From Paraburkholderia sp. C35 (GTDB taxonomy: Bacteria; Pseudomonadota; Gammaproteobacteria; Burkholderiales; Burkholderiaceae), in assembly GCF_003121405.1 (NCBI RefSeq), contig NZ_QBUY01000007.1:62001-126000 (forward strand): a stretch of DNA of 64,000 nt. The letters are read 5' to 3'. The notes beneath the pieces were generated by a model. That model was given only the letters and a program-made list of their open reading frames with translations. It was not told the origin of the DNA and made no database searches. Both the position numbers and the translations under genes were made by a program. Positions 34,963 through 43,337 of the stretch are shown piece by piece. Every line of letters starts with the position of its first letter. Position 1 is the stretch's first letter.

Positions 34963-35985
34963 CTATCGCCAGCCAAGCCCCGGCGCGACATGAGTCAAAA
35001 TCGATTCGATCACATGCGCGCAATACTCCACGCCCAATTGATTCGGCACCGTCAGAAGTAAAGTATCAGCCTCGGCGATTGCTTCGTCCGCGGCAAGTTG
35101 CGCCACCAACACATCAGGCTCAGCCGCGTAATTGCGCCCGAAGATGGTCCGAATACTATCTTCGAGCATGCCGACTGTATCCGCACTCTGCCTGTCACCC
35201 CCGAAGTACAACCGGTCGCGATCGTTCACCAACGCAAAAATACTCCGGCTCACCGATACGCGCGGTTCCCGCGTGTGCCCGGCCTCTTTCCATGCCTGCC
35301 GATACGCCCGAATCTGCTCCGCCTGCTGGACGTGAAGCGGACGCCCGGACTCATCGTTCTTGAGGGTTGAACACTGAAGATTCATTCCCATCCCCGCCGC
35401 CCAGATCGCAGTCGCATCGGAGCCTGAACCCCACCAGATCCGGTCGCGAAGGCCTTCGGAGTGAGGCTCGACGCGAAGCAGCCCGGGTGGGATCGGAAAC
35501 ATCGGGCGCGGATTCGGTTGCGCGACGCCCTCACCGCGAAGCACCTCGTAAAACACTTCGGTATGGCGTCGTGCCAGATCGACGTGACTCTCGCCTTCGC
35601 CCGGTGCGTAACCAAAGTAACGCCAGCCATCGATAACCTGTTCCCCGGAGCCTCGACTGATGCCAAGCTGCAACCGTCCACCCGCGATCAAATCTGCTGC
35701 ACCGGCATCCTCCGCCATGTATAGCGGGTTTTCATATCGCATATCGATAACGCCAGTTCCTATTTCGATCCTGCTGGTTTTAGCGCCGACAGCAGCAAGA
35801 AGTGGGAAAGGCGATGCGAGTTGTCGCGCAAAATGATGAACGCGAAAAAATGCACCATCGGCACCGAGCTGCTCTGCCGCGACTGCGAGTTCGATCGATT
35901 GCAGAAGAACATCAGATGCCGATCGGGCTTGCGAATATGGAGAAGTCGCCCAATGACCGAATGACAGAAAACCGATCTTCTTCAC
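34963..35985 (-). CDS. LLM class flavin-dependent oxidoreductase
   Basis: 340 residues of the bacterial luciferase-like monooxygenase fold: MKKIGFLSFGHWATSPYSQA, ELAVAAEQLGADGAFFRVHH, IEIGTGVIDMRYENPLYMAE (with a non-prolyl cis-peptide region), DLIAGGRLQLGISRGSGEQV and IWWGSGSDATAIWAAGMGMN. These proteins use FMN or F420; most burkholderial members use FMNH2 supplied by a separate reductase. No reductase is nearby. The gene stands alone on the minus strand with a 177-bp gap to the preceding SDR end. The substrate is not readable. Confidence 0.9.
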   Translation of the reverse strand: MKKIGFLSFGHWATSPYSQARSASDVLLQSIELAVAAEQLGADGAFFRVHHFARQLASPFPLLAAVGAKTSRIEIGTGVIDMRYENPLYMAEDAGAADLIAGGRLQLGISRGSGEQVIDGWRYFGYAPGEGESHVDLARRHTEVFYEVLRGEGVAQPNPRPMFPIPPGLLRVEPHSEGLRDRIWWGSGSDATAIWAAGMGMNLQCSTLKNDESGRPLHVQQAEQIRAYRQAWKEAGHTREPRVSVSRSIFALVNDRDRLYFGGDRQSADTVGMLEDSIRTIFGRNYAAEPDVLVAQLAADEAIAEADTLLLTVPNQLGVEYCAHVIESILTHVAPGLGWR

Positions 35986-36122
35986 TTAATACACCCCATT
36001 TGCAGATATAGATGCAAGTTCCCGACACGGCCATTCGCAAGAGTCAGGTACCCCAACGCCTCATCGAGAGCAGCGCACAGCGTTCATCCAGGTTGCAACA
36101 GCGTCCGTTTCTTTCTCAGTAA

Positions 36123-36156
36123 CGCCGTTGCATTCCGCTGCACACATGCAACGGCG
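36123..36156. terminator. Strong stem-loop after an SDR gene
   Basis: CGCCGTTGCAT (36123-36133) and ATGCAACGGCG (36146-36156) form a perfect 11-bp stem with a 12-nt loop, 7 bp beyond the SDR stop at 36163. There is no clear T-run on the minus strand, so it may be a weak or Rho-assisted terminator or an RNA-stabilising hairpin. Confidence 0.55.
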
Positions 36157-36162
36157 CTGCGT

Positions 36163-37020
36163 TCAGACCGGGAAATCGGTGGAAGCCGACAGAGTTTCCC
36201 ACGTCTTCGTTTCGGTCACCACGTAGGTGTTCTTTTCCTCGATGGCCTTCAGCGTGTCCGTGCCGAGCGGTAGCCGCAGGGGCGGTGCCGGCGCGTCGAC
36301 GAGCTTCACGAGCGCCGTTGCCAGTCTTTCCGGATCGCCCGGCTGATTGTGGTTGATGCTGCCGGCGAGTTCGCGCAGCTTGCCTGACGTGTGCGCGTAG
36401 TCGTCGATGATCTCCTTGCCCACGAGCAGCGACGATGTGTCGAGAAAATCCGTGCGAAAGAAGCCCGGTTCAATCGTCGTCGCGTGGATGCCGAGCGGCT
36501 TCAGTTCGTCATGCAAGGCTTCTGTGATGCCTTCGACGGCGAACTTCGTGGAACTGTACACGCCTACCCCGGCAGCTGCGCGATAGCCGACGATCGACGA
36601 TGTGTTGATCACATGCCCCGAGCGCTGGCTGCGCATGACGGGCAGCACGGCGCGCGTCACGTTCAACAGGCCGAAGACGTTGGTGTCGTACATGCGCCGC
36701 ACGTCCGCGTCGCTCGATTCCTCGACGGCGGCCAGCAGGCCAAAGCCCGCGTTGTTGATCAGCACATCGATGCGGCCGAACTTCTCGACGGCTGCTTCAA
36801 CGGCGGCTTTCGCTTGCGCCTCGCTGGTCACATCGAGTTCGATAGCCAGCAACGCGGGGGATTCGCCGAGACGCTCGACGATCGCTGCCGTATTGCGCCC
36901 CGTGGCGACGACGGCGTTGCCATCAGCAAGTGCTGCCTGTGCGATCAGTGCGCCGAGACCGCGCGTTGCGCCCGTGATAAACCAGACGCGTTTGAACTGC
37001 TGCTTCGTTACGTTGCTCAT
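36163..37020 (-). CDS. Short-chain dehydrogenase/reductase (SDR)
   Basis: 285 residues; GGAG lies 7 nt before ATG 37020. Classical SDR: cofactor motif TGATRGLG, ELDVTSE, NNAG in RIDVLINNAGFGLL, Ser of INTSSIVGY and the catalytic YSSTK, followed by PGFFRTDF. TGATRGLG plus an Arg in the following strand region (ATGRNTAA) suggests NADP. The C-terminal region (GDPERLATALVKLVDAPAPP, then LPLGTDTLKAIEEKN) is duplicated as a decayed fragment at about 49802-49985. It is followed by a strong stem-loop. Substrate unknown; the tail is typical of the oxidoreductases often annotated as SDR family NAD(P)-dependent. Confidence 0.92.
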   Translation of the reverse strand: MSNVTKQQFKRVWFITGATRGLGALIAQAALADGNAVVATGRNTAAIVERLGESPALLAIELDVTSEAQAKAAVEAAVEKFGRIDVLINNAGFGLLAAVEESSDADVRRMYDTNVFGLLNVTRAVLPVMRSQRSGHVINTSSIVGYRAAAGVGVYSSTKFAVEGITEALHDELKPLGIHATTIEPGFFRTDFLDTSSLLVGKEIIDDYAHTSGKLRELAGSINHNQPGDPERLATALVKLVDAPAPPLRLPLGTDTLKAIEEKNTYVVTETKTWETLSASTDFPV

Positions 37021-37103
37021 GTCCTGCTCCTACACATGTCTTTGAAGTACGCCGCGAGCAATCGCCATTGATCACTCGCGGCCCGTCAAGCCTGCCGCGA
37101 TCC

Positions 37104-37835
37104 TTAAAAATCCTGCACGGTCGGGCGGATCACGATCTCGTTTACATCAACCGAATGAGGCTGCTCGATCGCATAGGCGATAGCCTGCGCGATGGCATCG
37201 GCCGGAATGGCCATCTTGTAGAAATCAACGACGAAGTTGCGGCTGTCCTCGTGGCCCGACCCGAATTTGAGTTCGGTATCGACCGCACCCGGTGAGATCA
37301 CTGTCGTGCGGATCTTGCCGCCCACTTCGTGACGCAGGCCTTCCGAAATGGCGCCAACAGCGAACTTGGTACCCGAATACACCGTGCCGCCGGGGCTAAA
37401 CACTTTCAGGCCCCCCACGGACGCAATGTTGATGAAATGCCCCGACTGCTGCTTTTCAAACACGGGCAATGCTGCCGCGACGCCGTAGAGCAGACCTTTG
37501 ATGTTGATGTCGATCATGCGATCCCACTCGTCGGTCTTGCGCAGCGAGAGCGGCGCGATCGCCATCAGGCCAGCGTTATTGACCATCACATCAATCCGGC
37601 CGTGTTGCGATACGACGTCGTCGATCAGGCGATTGACCTGCGCCTGATCCGTCACGTCGAGCGGGTGAACGGACGCCTTCCCGCCCTTCGCGGCGATTTC
37701 AGCGGCGATGCGTTCCAGCTTGTCGAGCCGGCGCGCGGCGAGGGCCACTGTGGCGCCTTTCGACGCGAGAAGTTTGGCGGTGGCTTCTCCGATTCCGCTG
37801 GAAGCACCTGTAACAACGACTACCTGGTTAGCCAT
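37104..37835 (-). CDS. Short-chain dehydrogenase/reductase (SDR)
   Basis: 243 residues. Motifs TGASSGIG, LAARRLDKLERIAAEI (Arg-Arg after the second strand, NADP type), DVTDQ, NNAGLMAIAP, NIASVGGL, YSGTK and SPGAVDTEL are all present. The C terminus IEQPHSVDVNEIVIRPTVQ matches YdfG-like oxidoreductases of the NADP-dependent Ser/3-hydroxyacid type. It is divergent from a LysR gene 97 bp away, the usual arrangement for a LysR target. It ends 83 bp before the next SDR start on the same strand, so the two SDRs may be co-transcribed. Confidence 0.92.
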   Translation of the reverse strand: MANQVVVVTGASSGIGEATAKLLASKGATVALAARRLDKLERIAAEIAAKGGKASVHPLDVTDQAQVNRLIDDVVSQHGRIDVMVNNAGLMAIAPLSLRKTDEWDRMIDINIKGLLYGVAAALPVFEKQQSGHFINIASVGGLKVFSPGGTVYSGTKFAVGAISEGLRHEVGGKIRTTVISPGAVDTELKFGSGHEDSRNFVVDFYKMAIPADAIAQAIAYAIEQPHSVDVNEIVIRPTVQDF

Positions 37836-37912
37836 GGTATCTCTCCGAGGGCTGTTGAATTGCGTGGAATCAAGTCTCGCCCTTCAAAGGATTTTTGATT
37901 AGACTGGAATTC

Positions 37913-37930
37913 ATGGAATCACTTTTCCAT
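37913..37930. promoter_or_regulatory. Inverted repeat in the SDR/LysR intergenic region
   Basis: ATGGAA (37913-37918) and TTCCAT (37925-37930) form a 6-bp inverted repeat with a 6-bp spacer, directly before the LysR start. Dyads of this size near LysR genes are common autoregulatory sites, but the match is short. Confidence 0.35.
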
Positions 37931-37932
37931 CC

Positions 37933-38859
37933 ATGCAAAAATTATCCATGACCGAACCCGCTGATCTGAACGACATTGCCGTCTTTGTCCGCGTGGCGCA
38001 GTTCGAGAGTTTCAGCCGCGCAGCGCGAGCACTCGGGATGCCCGTCTCCACGGTGAGCCGCAAGGTGTCTGCGCTCGAGGAACGGCTTGGTGTAACGCTT
38101 CTGCAGCGCACGACCCGCAAGCTCAGCTTGACCACGCAAGGGCGCGCCTACTTCGACGAATGCAGTGAGCCGCTGAATCATCTGTATGATGCGGAGCGCG
38201 AGATCACGCACACGCAGAAGAAGCCTGACGGTCTGTTACGTGTATCGGGGCCCGTCATGCTGCAACAGGAGGCGTTTTACGACTTCCTGTCCTCGTTCCT
38301 GAAGCGTTACCCGCACATCCAGGTGGACCTGTACTTCACCAACGTGTTCGTGGACCTGATTGCAGAAAACGTCGACCTGGCGATCCGCTTTGGCGATTTG
38401 CAGGACTCAAGTCTGGTCGCCCAACGGATCGGCAAAAGTGTTCGCCATCTCGCCGCTTCTCCTGAATATCTGAAGAATCACCCGCTCCCTTCCCGCCCCG
38501 AAGAACTCACCGAGCATCTTTGCGTGCTGAGCAACGCGAGAAACAACGAGGCAGAATGGCATCTGGTCAATGGAAGAAAATCAGCCAAGGTCCGCGTAAC
38601 GGGGCCAGTTGCCGCGCGCGACTTTCACATCGTCAGCGCGTTCGCGCTTCGCGGGCATGGCATCGCCCTTCTTCCGTCGAGCTATTCCGATGCACAGATT
38701 GCTCGCGGGAAACTTCGTCGCGTGCTGCCTGAATGGTCATCACCGGAGATCTTCGTTCACGCTGTTTATCCGACGCGTCGCTTCATGCCTTCAAAGCTCA
38801 GCGCATTCCTTGAAGCGCTCAAGGCGTGGGAAGGACCGCTGTGGCTTCCGATGCGGTAG
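37933..38859 (+). CDS. LysR family transcriptional regulator
   Basis: 308 residues if started at ATG 37933; ATG 37948 is an alternative and neither has a clear ribosome site. The helix-turn-helix domain reads DLNDIAVFVRVAQFESFSRA, ARALGMPVSTVSRKVSALEE, RLGVTLLQRTTRKLSLTTQG. The effector domain is of the CrgA-like subgroup common in Burkholderia: LLRVSGPVMLQQEAFYDFLS, NVDLAIRFGDLQDSSLVAQR and the C-terminal HAVYPTRRFMPSKLSAFLEA. It is divergent from the SDR at 37104-37835, its probable target. Confidence 0.92.
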   Translation: MQKLSMTEPADLNDIAVFVRVAQFESFSRAARALGMPVSTVSRKVSALEERLGVTLLQRTTRKLSLTTQGRAYFDECSEPLNHLYDAEREITHTQKKPDGLLRVSGPVMLQQEAFYDFLSSFLKRYPHIQVDLYFTNVFVDLIAENVDLAIRFGDLQDSSLVAQRIGKSVRHLAASPEYLKNHPLPSRPEELTEHLCVLSNARNNEAEWHLVNGRKSAKVRVTGPVAARDFHIVSAFALRGHGIALLPSSYSDAQIARGKLRRVLPEWSSPEIFVHAVYPTRRFMPSKLSAFLEALKAWEGPLWLPMR

Positions 38860-38875
38860 AGCGCTGCAACACCGT

Positions 38876-40222
38876 TCATTTGCCGCTGGCGGCGACCCGC
38901 CACACCGTATTCCCAAGATCGTCGGCGATCAGCAGCGCTCCGCTCCTGTCAACCGCAAGCCCCACGGGCCGACCCCGAGCGTGGTTGTCGGGACTCAGGA
39001 AACCTGTCACGACGTCTTGCGCCGGACCGCTCGGCATCCCGTCCTGGAAGGGAATGTAGACGACCTTATAGCCGTTCAACGGGCTTCGATCCCAACTCCC
39101 GTGCTCTCCGACGAAAGCGCCGCCACGGTATGCCGCGGGAAGATTCGTCCCCTGGTAAAAGGCCATTCCGAGCGGGGCAACGTGCGAACTCAGTGCATAG
39201 TCGGGCGCAATCGCTCTCGCAACGAGGTCTGGTCGCTGCGGCATGACGCGCGGGTCCACGTGGTTCCCGTAGTAGCTATACGGCCACCCATAGAACCCGC
39301 CGTCTTTGACGGACGTCATGTAGTCCGGGACAAGATCCGGGCCGAGTTCGTCCCGCTCGTTGACCACCGTCCATAACTTGCCCGTCTGCGGCTCCCATTG
39401 GAAACCATTGGGATTGCGCAGGCCGCTTGCGAAGATGCGATGCGCGCCCGTGGCCCGATCGACCTCCCAGATGTCCGCACGATCGATCTCCGCCTGCATG
39501 CCGTTCTCGGCGATGTTGCTATTCGACCCAATGCCTACGTACAGTTTCGATCCATCGGCACTTGCAATCAGACTCTTGGTCCAATGGTGATTGATGGGTC
39601 CCGCCGGCAAGTCGGTGAGCTTCGTGCCGGGCGCACTGATTCGTGTGTCGCCGTCGTGATAGGGGTAGCGGACGATCGCATCCGTGTTGGCGACGTACAG
39701 ATCGTGTCCGACGAGCGCCACGCCAAAAGGCGAAGTCAGATGATCGAGGAACACCGTCTGCGACAGCGGTTGGCCGTTCGTGCCGCCACGCAGGAGCGTA
39801 ATGCGGTTCCCCGCCTGATTGAACTCGCCCGCTGCGCCCAGCACAACGCCGACGATAAGATCTTTGGGACGCATCACAGGCGCATCAGGCCCACTCGATT
39901 CGATCACCAGCACATCCCCGTTCGGCAGCACGTAAAGCGATCTCGGTCGCTTCAGCCCCTTTGCCAGTGCACTGACTTGCAGTCCTTCTGGGACCGTGGG
40001 CGTCTCGTCCTGCTTCCAGGTTCTCGGGGTCGCGATCCGCATTGGTGGAAACAGATATTGCCGCAATGCTGGCAACACGGGATTGGCACCAATCTGCAAT
40101 TTTGGGTCGGCTGCCGTGTAGTCGTCGCAACCCGCTAACGAAAGCGCAAGCGTGAGTGCCATGGCAACACTCGACAGCGACATAACCGCCGCGCGTCGGG
40201 TCAGTGATTGAGTTGTTTTCAT
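38876..40222 (-). CDS. PQQ-type sugar (sorbosone) dehydrogenase lipoprotein
   Basis: 448 residues from ATG 40222, which overlaps the stop of the DUF2231 gene by one base (TGATG). The N terminus has a signal ending LSLAGC, a lipobox, so the enzyme is predicted to be membrane-tethered in the periplasm. The six-bladed beta-propeller shows LPNGDVLVIESSGPD, SPFGVALVGHDLYVAN, LIASADGSKLYVGIGSNSNI, IFASGLRNPNGFQWEPQTGK, WTVVNERDELGPDL and GEHGSWDRSPLNGYKV, typical of soluble glucose/sorbosone dehydrogenases that use PQQ. The two membrane proteins upstream in the same unit could accept electrons. No PQQ synthesis genes are present here. Confidence 0.9.
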   Translation of the reverse strand: MKTTQSLTRRAAVMSLSSVAMALTLALSLAGCDDYTAADPKLQIGANPVLPALRQYLFPPMRIATPRTWKQDETPTVPEGLQVSALAKGLKRPRSLYVLPNGDVLVIESSGPDAPVMRPKDLIVGVVLGAAGEFNQAGNRITLLRGGTNGQPLSQTVFLDHLTSPFGVALVGHDLYVANTDAIVRYPYHDGDTRISAPGTKLTDLPAGPINHHWTKSLIASADGSKLYVGIGSNSNIAENGMQAEIDRADIWEVDRATGAHRIFASGLRNPNGFQWEPQTGKLWTVVNERDELGPDLVPDYMTSVKDGGFYGWPYSYYGNHVDPRVMPQRPDLVARAIAPDYALSSHVAPLGMAFYQGTNLPAAYRGGAFVGEHGSWDRSPLNGYKVVYIPFQDGMPSGPAQDVVTGFLSPDNHARGRPVGLAVDRSGALLIADDLGNTVWRVAASGK

Positions 40223-40671
40223 CAGTTGGATACTCCCACTCGATGACGATAAATCATCGTCTTTCCGATCCATCCGGTAAACGACAGCAGACACACGACG
40301 ATGAGCGAAAGCGTCAAGCCGGCGGGAACGATGGCCGTATATCCGTCCCGGCTGTGCACGAACGCGTTGACGATTGCCAGAACGATCGCGAGAACATTTC
40401 CGATAACGTGCAGCCAGGCGACGTTCACGGTCCGAACCCGCCGATTGCCGAGAAAGTCAATCAGTCCCGCAAGCACTGCGAATGCGGCCATCACAAGGCC
40501 GGCTAACAACAGCCAGTCCGAGAAAATTTCCCACTGCACGTCGGCTGTTTTCCAGTAAGCAAGGTCAGTCAGCAGCGTCCCCACGAAACATACGTAGGGA
40601 AATGGAACCAGCAATGCGTGAACAGGATGACCGCGCACGCTGGCAAGGGCTTTGGGGTTGTCTTCTGCCAT
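40222..40671 (-). CDS. DUF2231 membrane protein
   Basis: 149 residues from ATG 40671, with GGAG about 9 nt upstream; the frame is open further upstream, but that stretch overlaps the neighbouring gene and lacks coding character. The DUF2231 pattern is clear: SVRGHPVHALLVPFPYVCFV at the start, then WEIFSDWLLLAGLVMAAFAV and AGLIDFLGNRRVR. About four transmembrane helices carry conserved His residues that could bind heme. Genes of this family frequently neighbour sorbosone-type dehydrogenases, as here, and may serve in electron transfer to the respiratory chain. That role is inferred. Confidence 0.85.
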   Translation of the reverse strand: MAEDNPKALASVRGHPVHALLVPFPYVCFVGTLLTDLAYWKTADVQWEIFSDWLLLAGLVMAAFAVLAGLIDFLGNRRVRTVNVAWLHVIGNVLAIVLAIVNAFVHSRDGYTAIVPAGLTLSLIVVCLLSFTGWIGKTMIYRHRVGVSN

Positions 40672-40694
40672 TTTTGAATCTCCGCATGTGACCG

Positions 40695-41723
40695 TTAAAC
40701 ACGAACGCCGACAATTCCCGCGACAATTACAGCCGCCCACAGCGTCGATGCGACAATGAGCGCCCAACAAACCGCACTCGCCCTGCGACGCTCCACATGA
40801 TGAGCGACCAGGACCACACGCAATCCACAGGCGATATGAGCGAGTACCAGCCATACACCAAGCATGTAGTGCGGAATTAGCCGCACATTCCATGGGTCGG
40901 CAAGCAGACCTTTAGGTAACGCGGTCGCCCAGGTGTAATCCGTCTCTGTACCAAAGTAACGGGCGAGCACGAAGACCGCGTTGATATGCGACGCGATGAA
41001 TACGGCCAGATAAGCGCCTGACGCAGTCTGGAGAATGTCCAGAATGCCTTGCTCCGATCTGATCTTCGATTCAGCGAGAACGAGTCCGCTGACGACCTGA
41101 AAGCACAACAGTGTCAGAAGGACGGGCTCGATCATTGGTGATCGGTAGACAGTTCTTAGTACCAGCATCACTTGCCGATGCGCGTCCGCCCCCAGCACAC
41201 CAACCGTGTGGTTGATCAGATGCGCAACAAGAAAAACTAGCAGAATGACAAGCGCCGCTATGCCATGCATTGCACGTACAGTCCTCATATGCGTGGACGA
41301 TGGCGCGGGCGAAACGGAACCCCGACGGCCCAGCAAGACCAGTGACGCCGCGCATAGAATCGCCAGCCATAAGCCGACCCAGACCTGATCGTCCTTCCCG
41401 TCAATCTTCATCAGGTACAGAAACACGCCAACAATCACGAATAGCGAAGGCGAAACGAAAGAGAGATATGCCACCCTGCGAAGGACGACTCCTTCTGAAG
41501 TCATCGCTGGCGTGCGTCCAAGCGCATAGAGACTGACGAAGGCACTGCAAGGAACTGCAAAGACCAGTCCCAACGACAGCAGTGCCTCCGCGATACGCTC
41601 CGATTGCCGGAATTGATAAAACATCGCGAGGTACCACGGATAACCCACCGCCATCAACGCGGGAACCATGTGCAGACACACCAACGCCTTGGGACTTAAT
41701 GGCTCGGAGGCGGGACTTTGCAT
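40695..41723 (-). CDS. Integral membrane protein, possibly cytochrome b-like
   Basis: 342 residues with about nine hydrophobic segments. Several helices hold His residues in positions suited to heme ligation (MHGIAALVILLVFLVAHLIN, FIASHINAVFVLARYFG, HYMLGVWLVLAHIACGLRVV), and the second half resembles succinate-dehydrogenase-type cytochrome b subunits in layout. I do not recognise the full-length family. It is first in a leftward unit with DUF2231 (23-bp gap) and the PQQ-type dehydrogenase, suggesting a membrane electron acceptor or anchor for periplasmic sugar oxidation. Confidence 0.6.
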   Translation of the reverse strand: MQSPASEPLSPKALVCLHMVPALMAVGYPWYLAMFYQFRQSERIAEALLSLGLVFAVPCSAFVSLYALGRTPAMTSEGVVLRRVAYLSFVSPSLFVIVGVFLYLMKIDGKDDQVWVGLWLAILCAASLVLLGRRGSVSPAPSSTHMRTVRAMHGIAALVILLVFLVAHLINHTVGVLGADAHRQVMLVLRTVYRSPMIEPVLLTLLCFQVVSGLVLAESKIRSEQGILDILQTASGAYLAVFIASHINAVFVLARYFGTETDYTWATALPKGLLADPWNVRLIPHYMLGVWLVLAHIACGLRVVLVAHHVERRRASAVCWALIVASTLWAAVIVAGIVGVRV

Positions 41724-41816
41724 GACAGTTCACCAGAAACACGGAAGGTGCGGTTACATGAAAACCGTTCGTTGACTGGCCGTGCCCCGGTGGTAGCTCA
41801 CGCCAGAACGGCATAC

Positions 41817-42107
41817 TCAGAAGGGGATTTCCGTGTAGTGATGTTCATCGTATTTTTCTTCCAGATAGTTATTCACCGTATCGTTAAAATGGATCCAATG
41901 CGATGTTTTTCCGTGAGCGGTCAGCGTCGCCTGATCTCTCCAGTGTTCGATCAGGGAATAATGATTTGGATTTTTCGCGTCGATCCAGAGCTCGTAGTAG
42001 ATGCACCCATCTTCTTTATTCGATTCGACAACCATATTTTCGAGCAGACCTAGAAAATTCCGCTTTGAATCTTCTTTTACCTTGAAGAACACGTTGAGGA
42101 TGATCAT
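41817..42107 (-). CDS. Antibiotic biosynthesis monooxygenase (ABM) family protein
   Basis: 96 residues; AAGGAG precedes ATG 42107. ABM-type dimeric ferredoxin-like fold: MIILNVFFKVKEDSKRNFLG, VESNKEDGCIYYELWID, HYSLIEHWRDQATLTAHGKT and HWIHFNDTVNNYL. YgiN-like quinol monooxygenases of this fold modify quinones or other aromatics without a cofactor. The gene is clearly AT-richer than its neighbours (many AAA, AAT and GAA codons), which suggests recent acquisition. It appears to be a single gene. Confidence 0.85.
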   Translation of the reverse strand: MIILNVFFKVKEDSKRNFLGLLENMVVESNKEDGCIYYELWIDAKNPNHYSLIEHWRDQATLTAHGKTSHWIHFNDTVNNYLEEKYDEHHYTEIPF

Positions 42108-42258
42108 GTCAGACTCCTTTCATGAAGCATGGTGAATGAAGCAAGGCTGAATGCCTTTCGATAAGAATCGGCGGCGAATTACATCGGTGAACACGTTCCC
42201 GGCAAACCGACATCGACGGGACGCCGCCGCGTGGCCCCAGGCGTGAGCCCGAGGTCGG

Positions 42259-43161
42259 TTATTTCCCGTCAGTTTCCTGGATGAATCTGCGTAGCTCGCG
42301 TAAGAATGTGTCCGGCTGTTCTTCTGCGATCCAGTGGCCAGAGTCCTGGATGGCTCTAACCGTCACATTTTCGGCAACTTCCAACAGCATCTCTTCCGCG
42401 AGTGGCAGGAAGAAACTTGCCGTCCCACCCAGACCGAGTACCGGCATCTTCAGTTTCCCCTTCGCCGACAGCATCCGCCGGTTGTCATCCTCGTCCTTCC
42501 CGAACGCGCGATAGAGTTCGAGTCCCGCTCGCATTGCACCCGGCGCGGTGTAGTCGGCAACATATCTCTGTGCGTCGGCTAGTGAAATGGCATCGGGATT
42601 TGAACTCAGCCGAACATAGAACGAGCGAAGATAGGGAAACTCGCTGCCTGAGATCAGCAATTCAGCGACGTTGTCTGCAGCGCCGTGAAGATGAAAATGC
42701 CAGAGCTTTGCCTCGCTGAAACGGGTCGTTGCGACGCTCTGAAATGCTTTGGTGCCGGGGATCGGCGCTTCCATCAGTACAAGGCGCTCGACATCCTCTG
42801 GATAGAGGGTTGCGAACGCGTATCCGACCAGCATTCCCAGATCGTGACTGACGAGGGTGATCGGATTCGTTACGCCGAGATGAAGGAGCAACGCACGGAT
42901 GTCTGCCGCCATCGTCTGCTTGTCATAACCGCTTGCGGGTTTCGAAGACCCTCCCGCTCCGCGATAGTCCGGAGCAACGACGAACCAGCCATCGTTACAC
43001 AAAGGCTCCATGACGTGACGCCATTCCCACCATGTCTGAGGCCATCCGTGAAGCAACACCATCGTGCGATGGCTGTCGCTGTTGCCCGGAGGTAAGCCTG
43101 CGGTGACATAGTGGATTCGAACATCTTCGCGCTCGAACATGCTGTGGTGGACTCTTTGCAT
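42259..43161 (-). CDS. Alpha/beta hydrolase (epoxide hydrolase/dehalogenase type)
   Basis: 300 residues from ATG 43161, preferred because GAGGAG lies about 7 nt upstream; an in-frame ATG at 43200 has a weaker site. Core motifs: VLLHGWPQTWWEWRHVMEPL (oxyanion HGWP), APDYRGAGGS, the nucleophile elbow LVSHDLGMLVGYAFA with Asp, and catalytic His in IQDSGHWIAEEQPDTFLREL. An Asp nucleophile with HGWP is characteristic of epoxide hydrolases and haloacetate dehalogenases rather than esterases. A cap domain with several Tyr residues (SFYVRLSSNPD, RYVADYTAPGAM) supports this. Single gene, cytoplasmic. Confidence 0.9.
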   Translation of the reverse strand: MQRVHHSMFEREDVRIHYVTAGLPPGNSDSHRTMVLLHGWPQTWWEWRHVMEPLCNDGWFVVAPDYRGAGGSSKPASGYDKQTMAADIRALLLHLGVTNPITLVSHDLGMLVGYAFATLYPEDVERLVLMEAPIPGTKAFQSVATTRFSEAKLWHFHLHGAADNVAELLISGSEFPYLRSFYVRLSSNPDAISLADAQRYVADYTAPGAMRAGLELYRAFGKDEDDNRRMLSAKGKLKMPVLGLGGTASFFLPLAEEMLLEVAENVTVRAIQDSGHWIAEEQPDTFLRELRRFIQETDGK

Positions 43162-43337
43162 TCCATGCTCCTCGACGGAATCCATAACCTGAGTCTTCAT
43201 AGTCCGCCCATCGGATCACATACTCAATAACGCCATGGACTCGATGCGGCATACGAAGGTACTACGTACCGCGACTCTCAACGCTTCTACATCAAAGCCA
43301 ACGGACGCCAATGCTTATCATCGGCAGCGTGGCGTAC

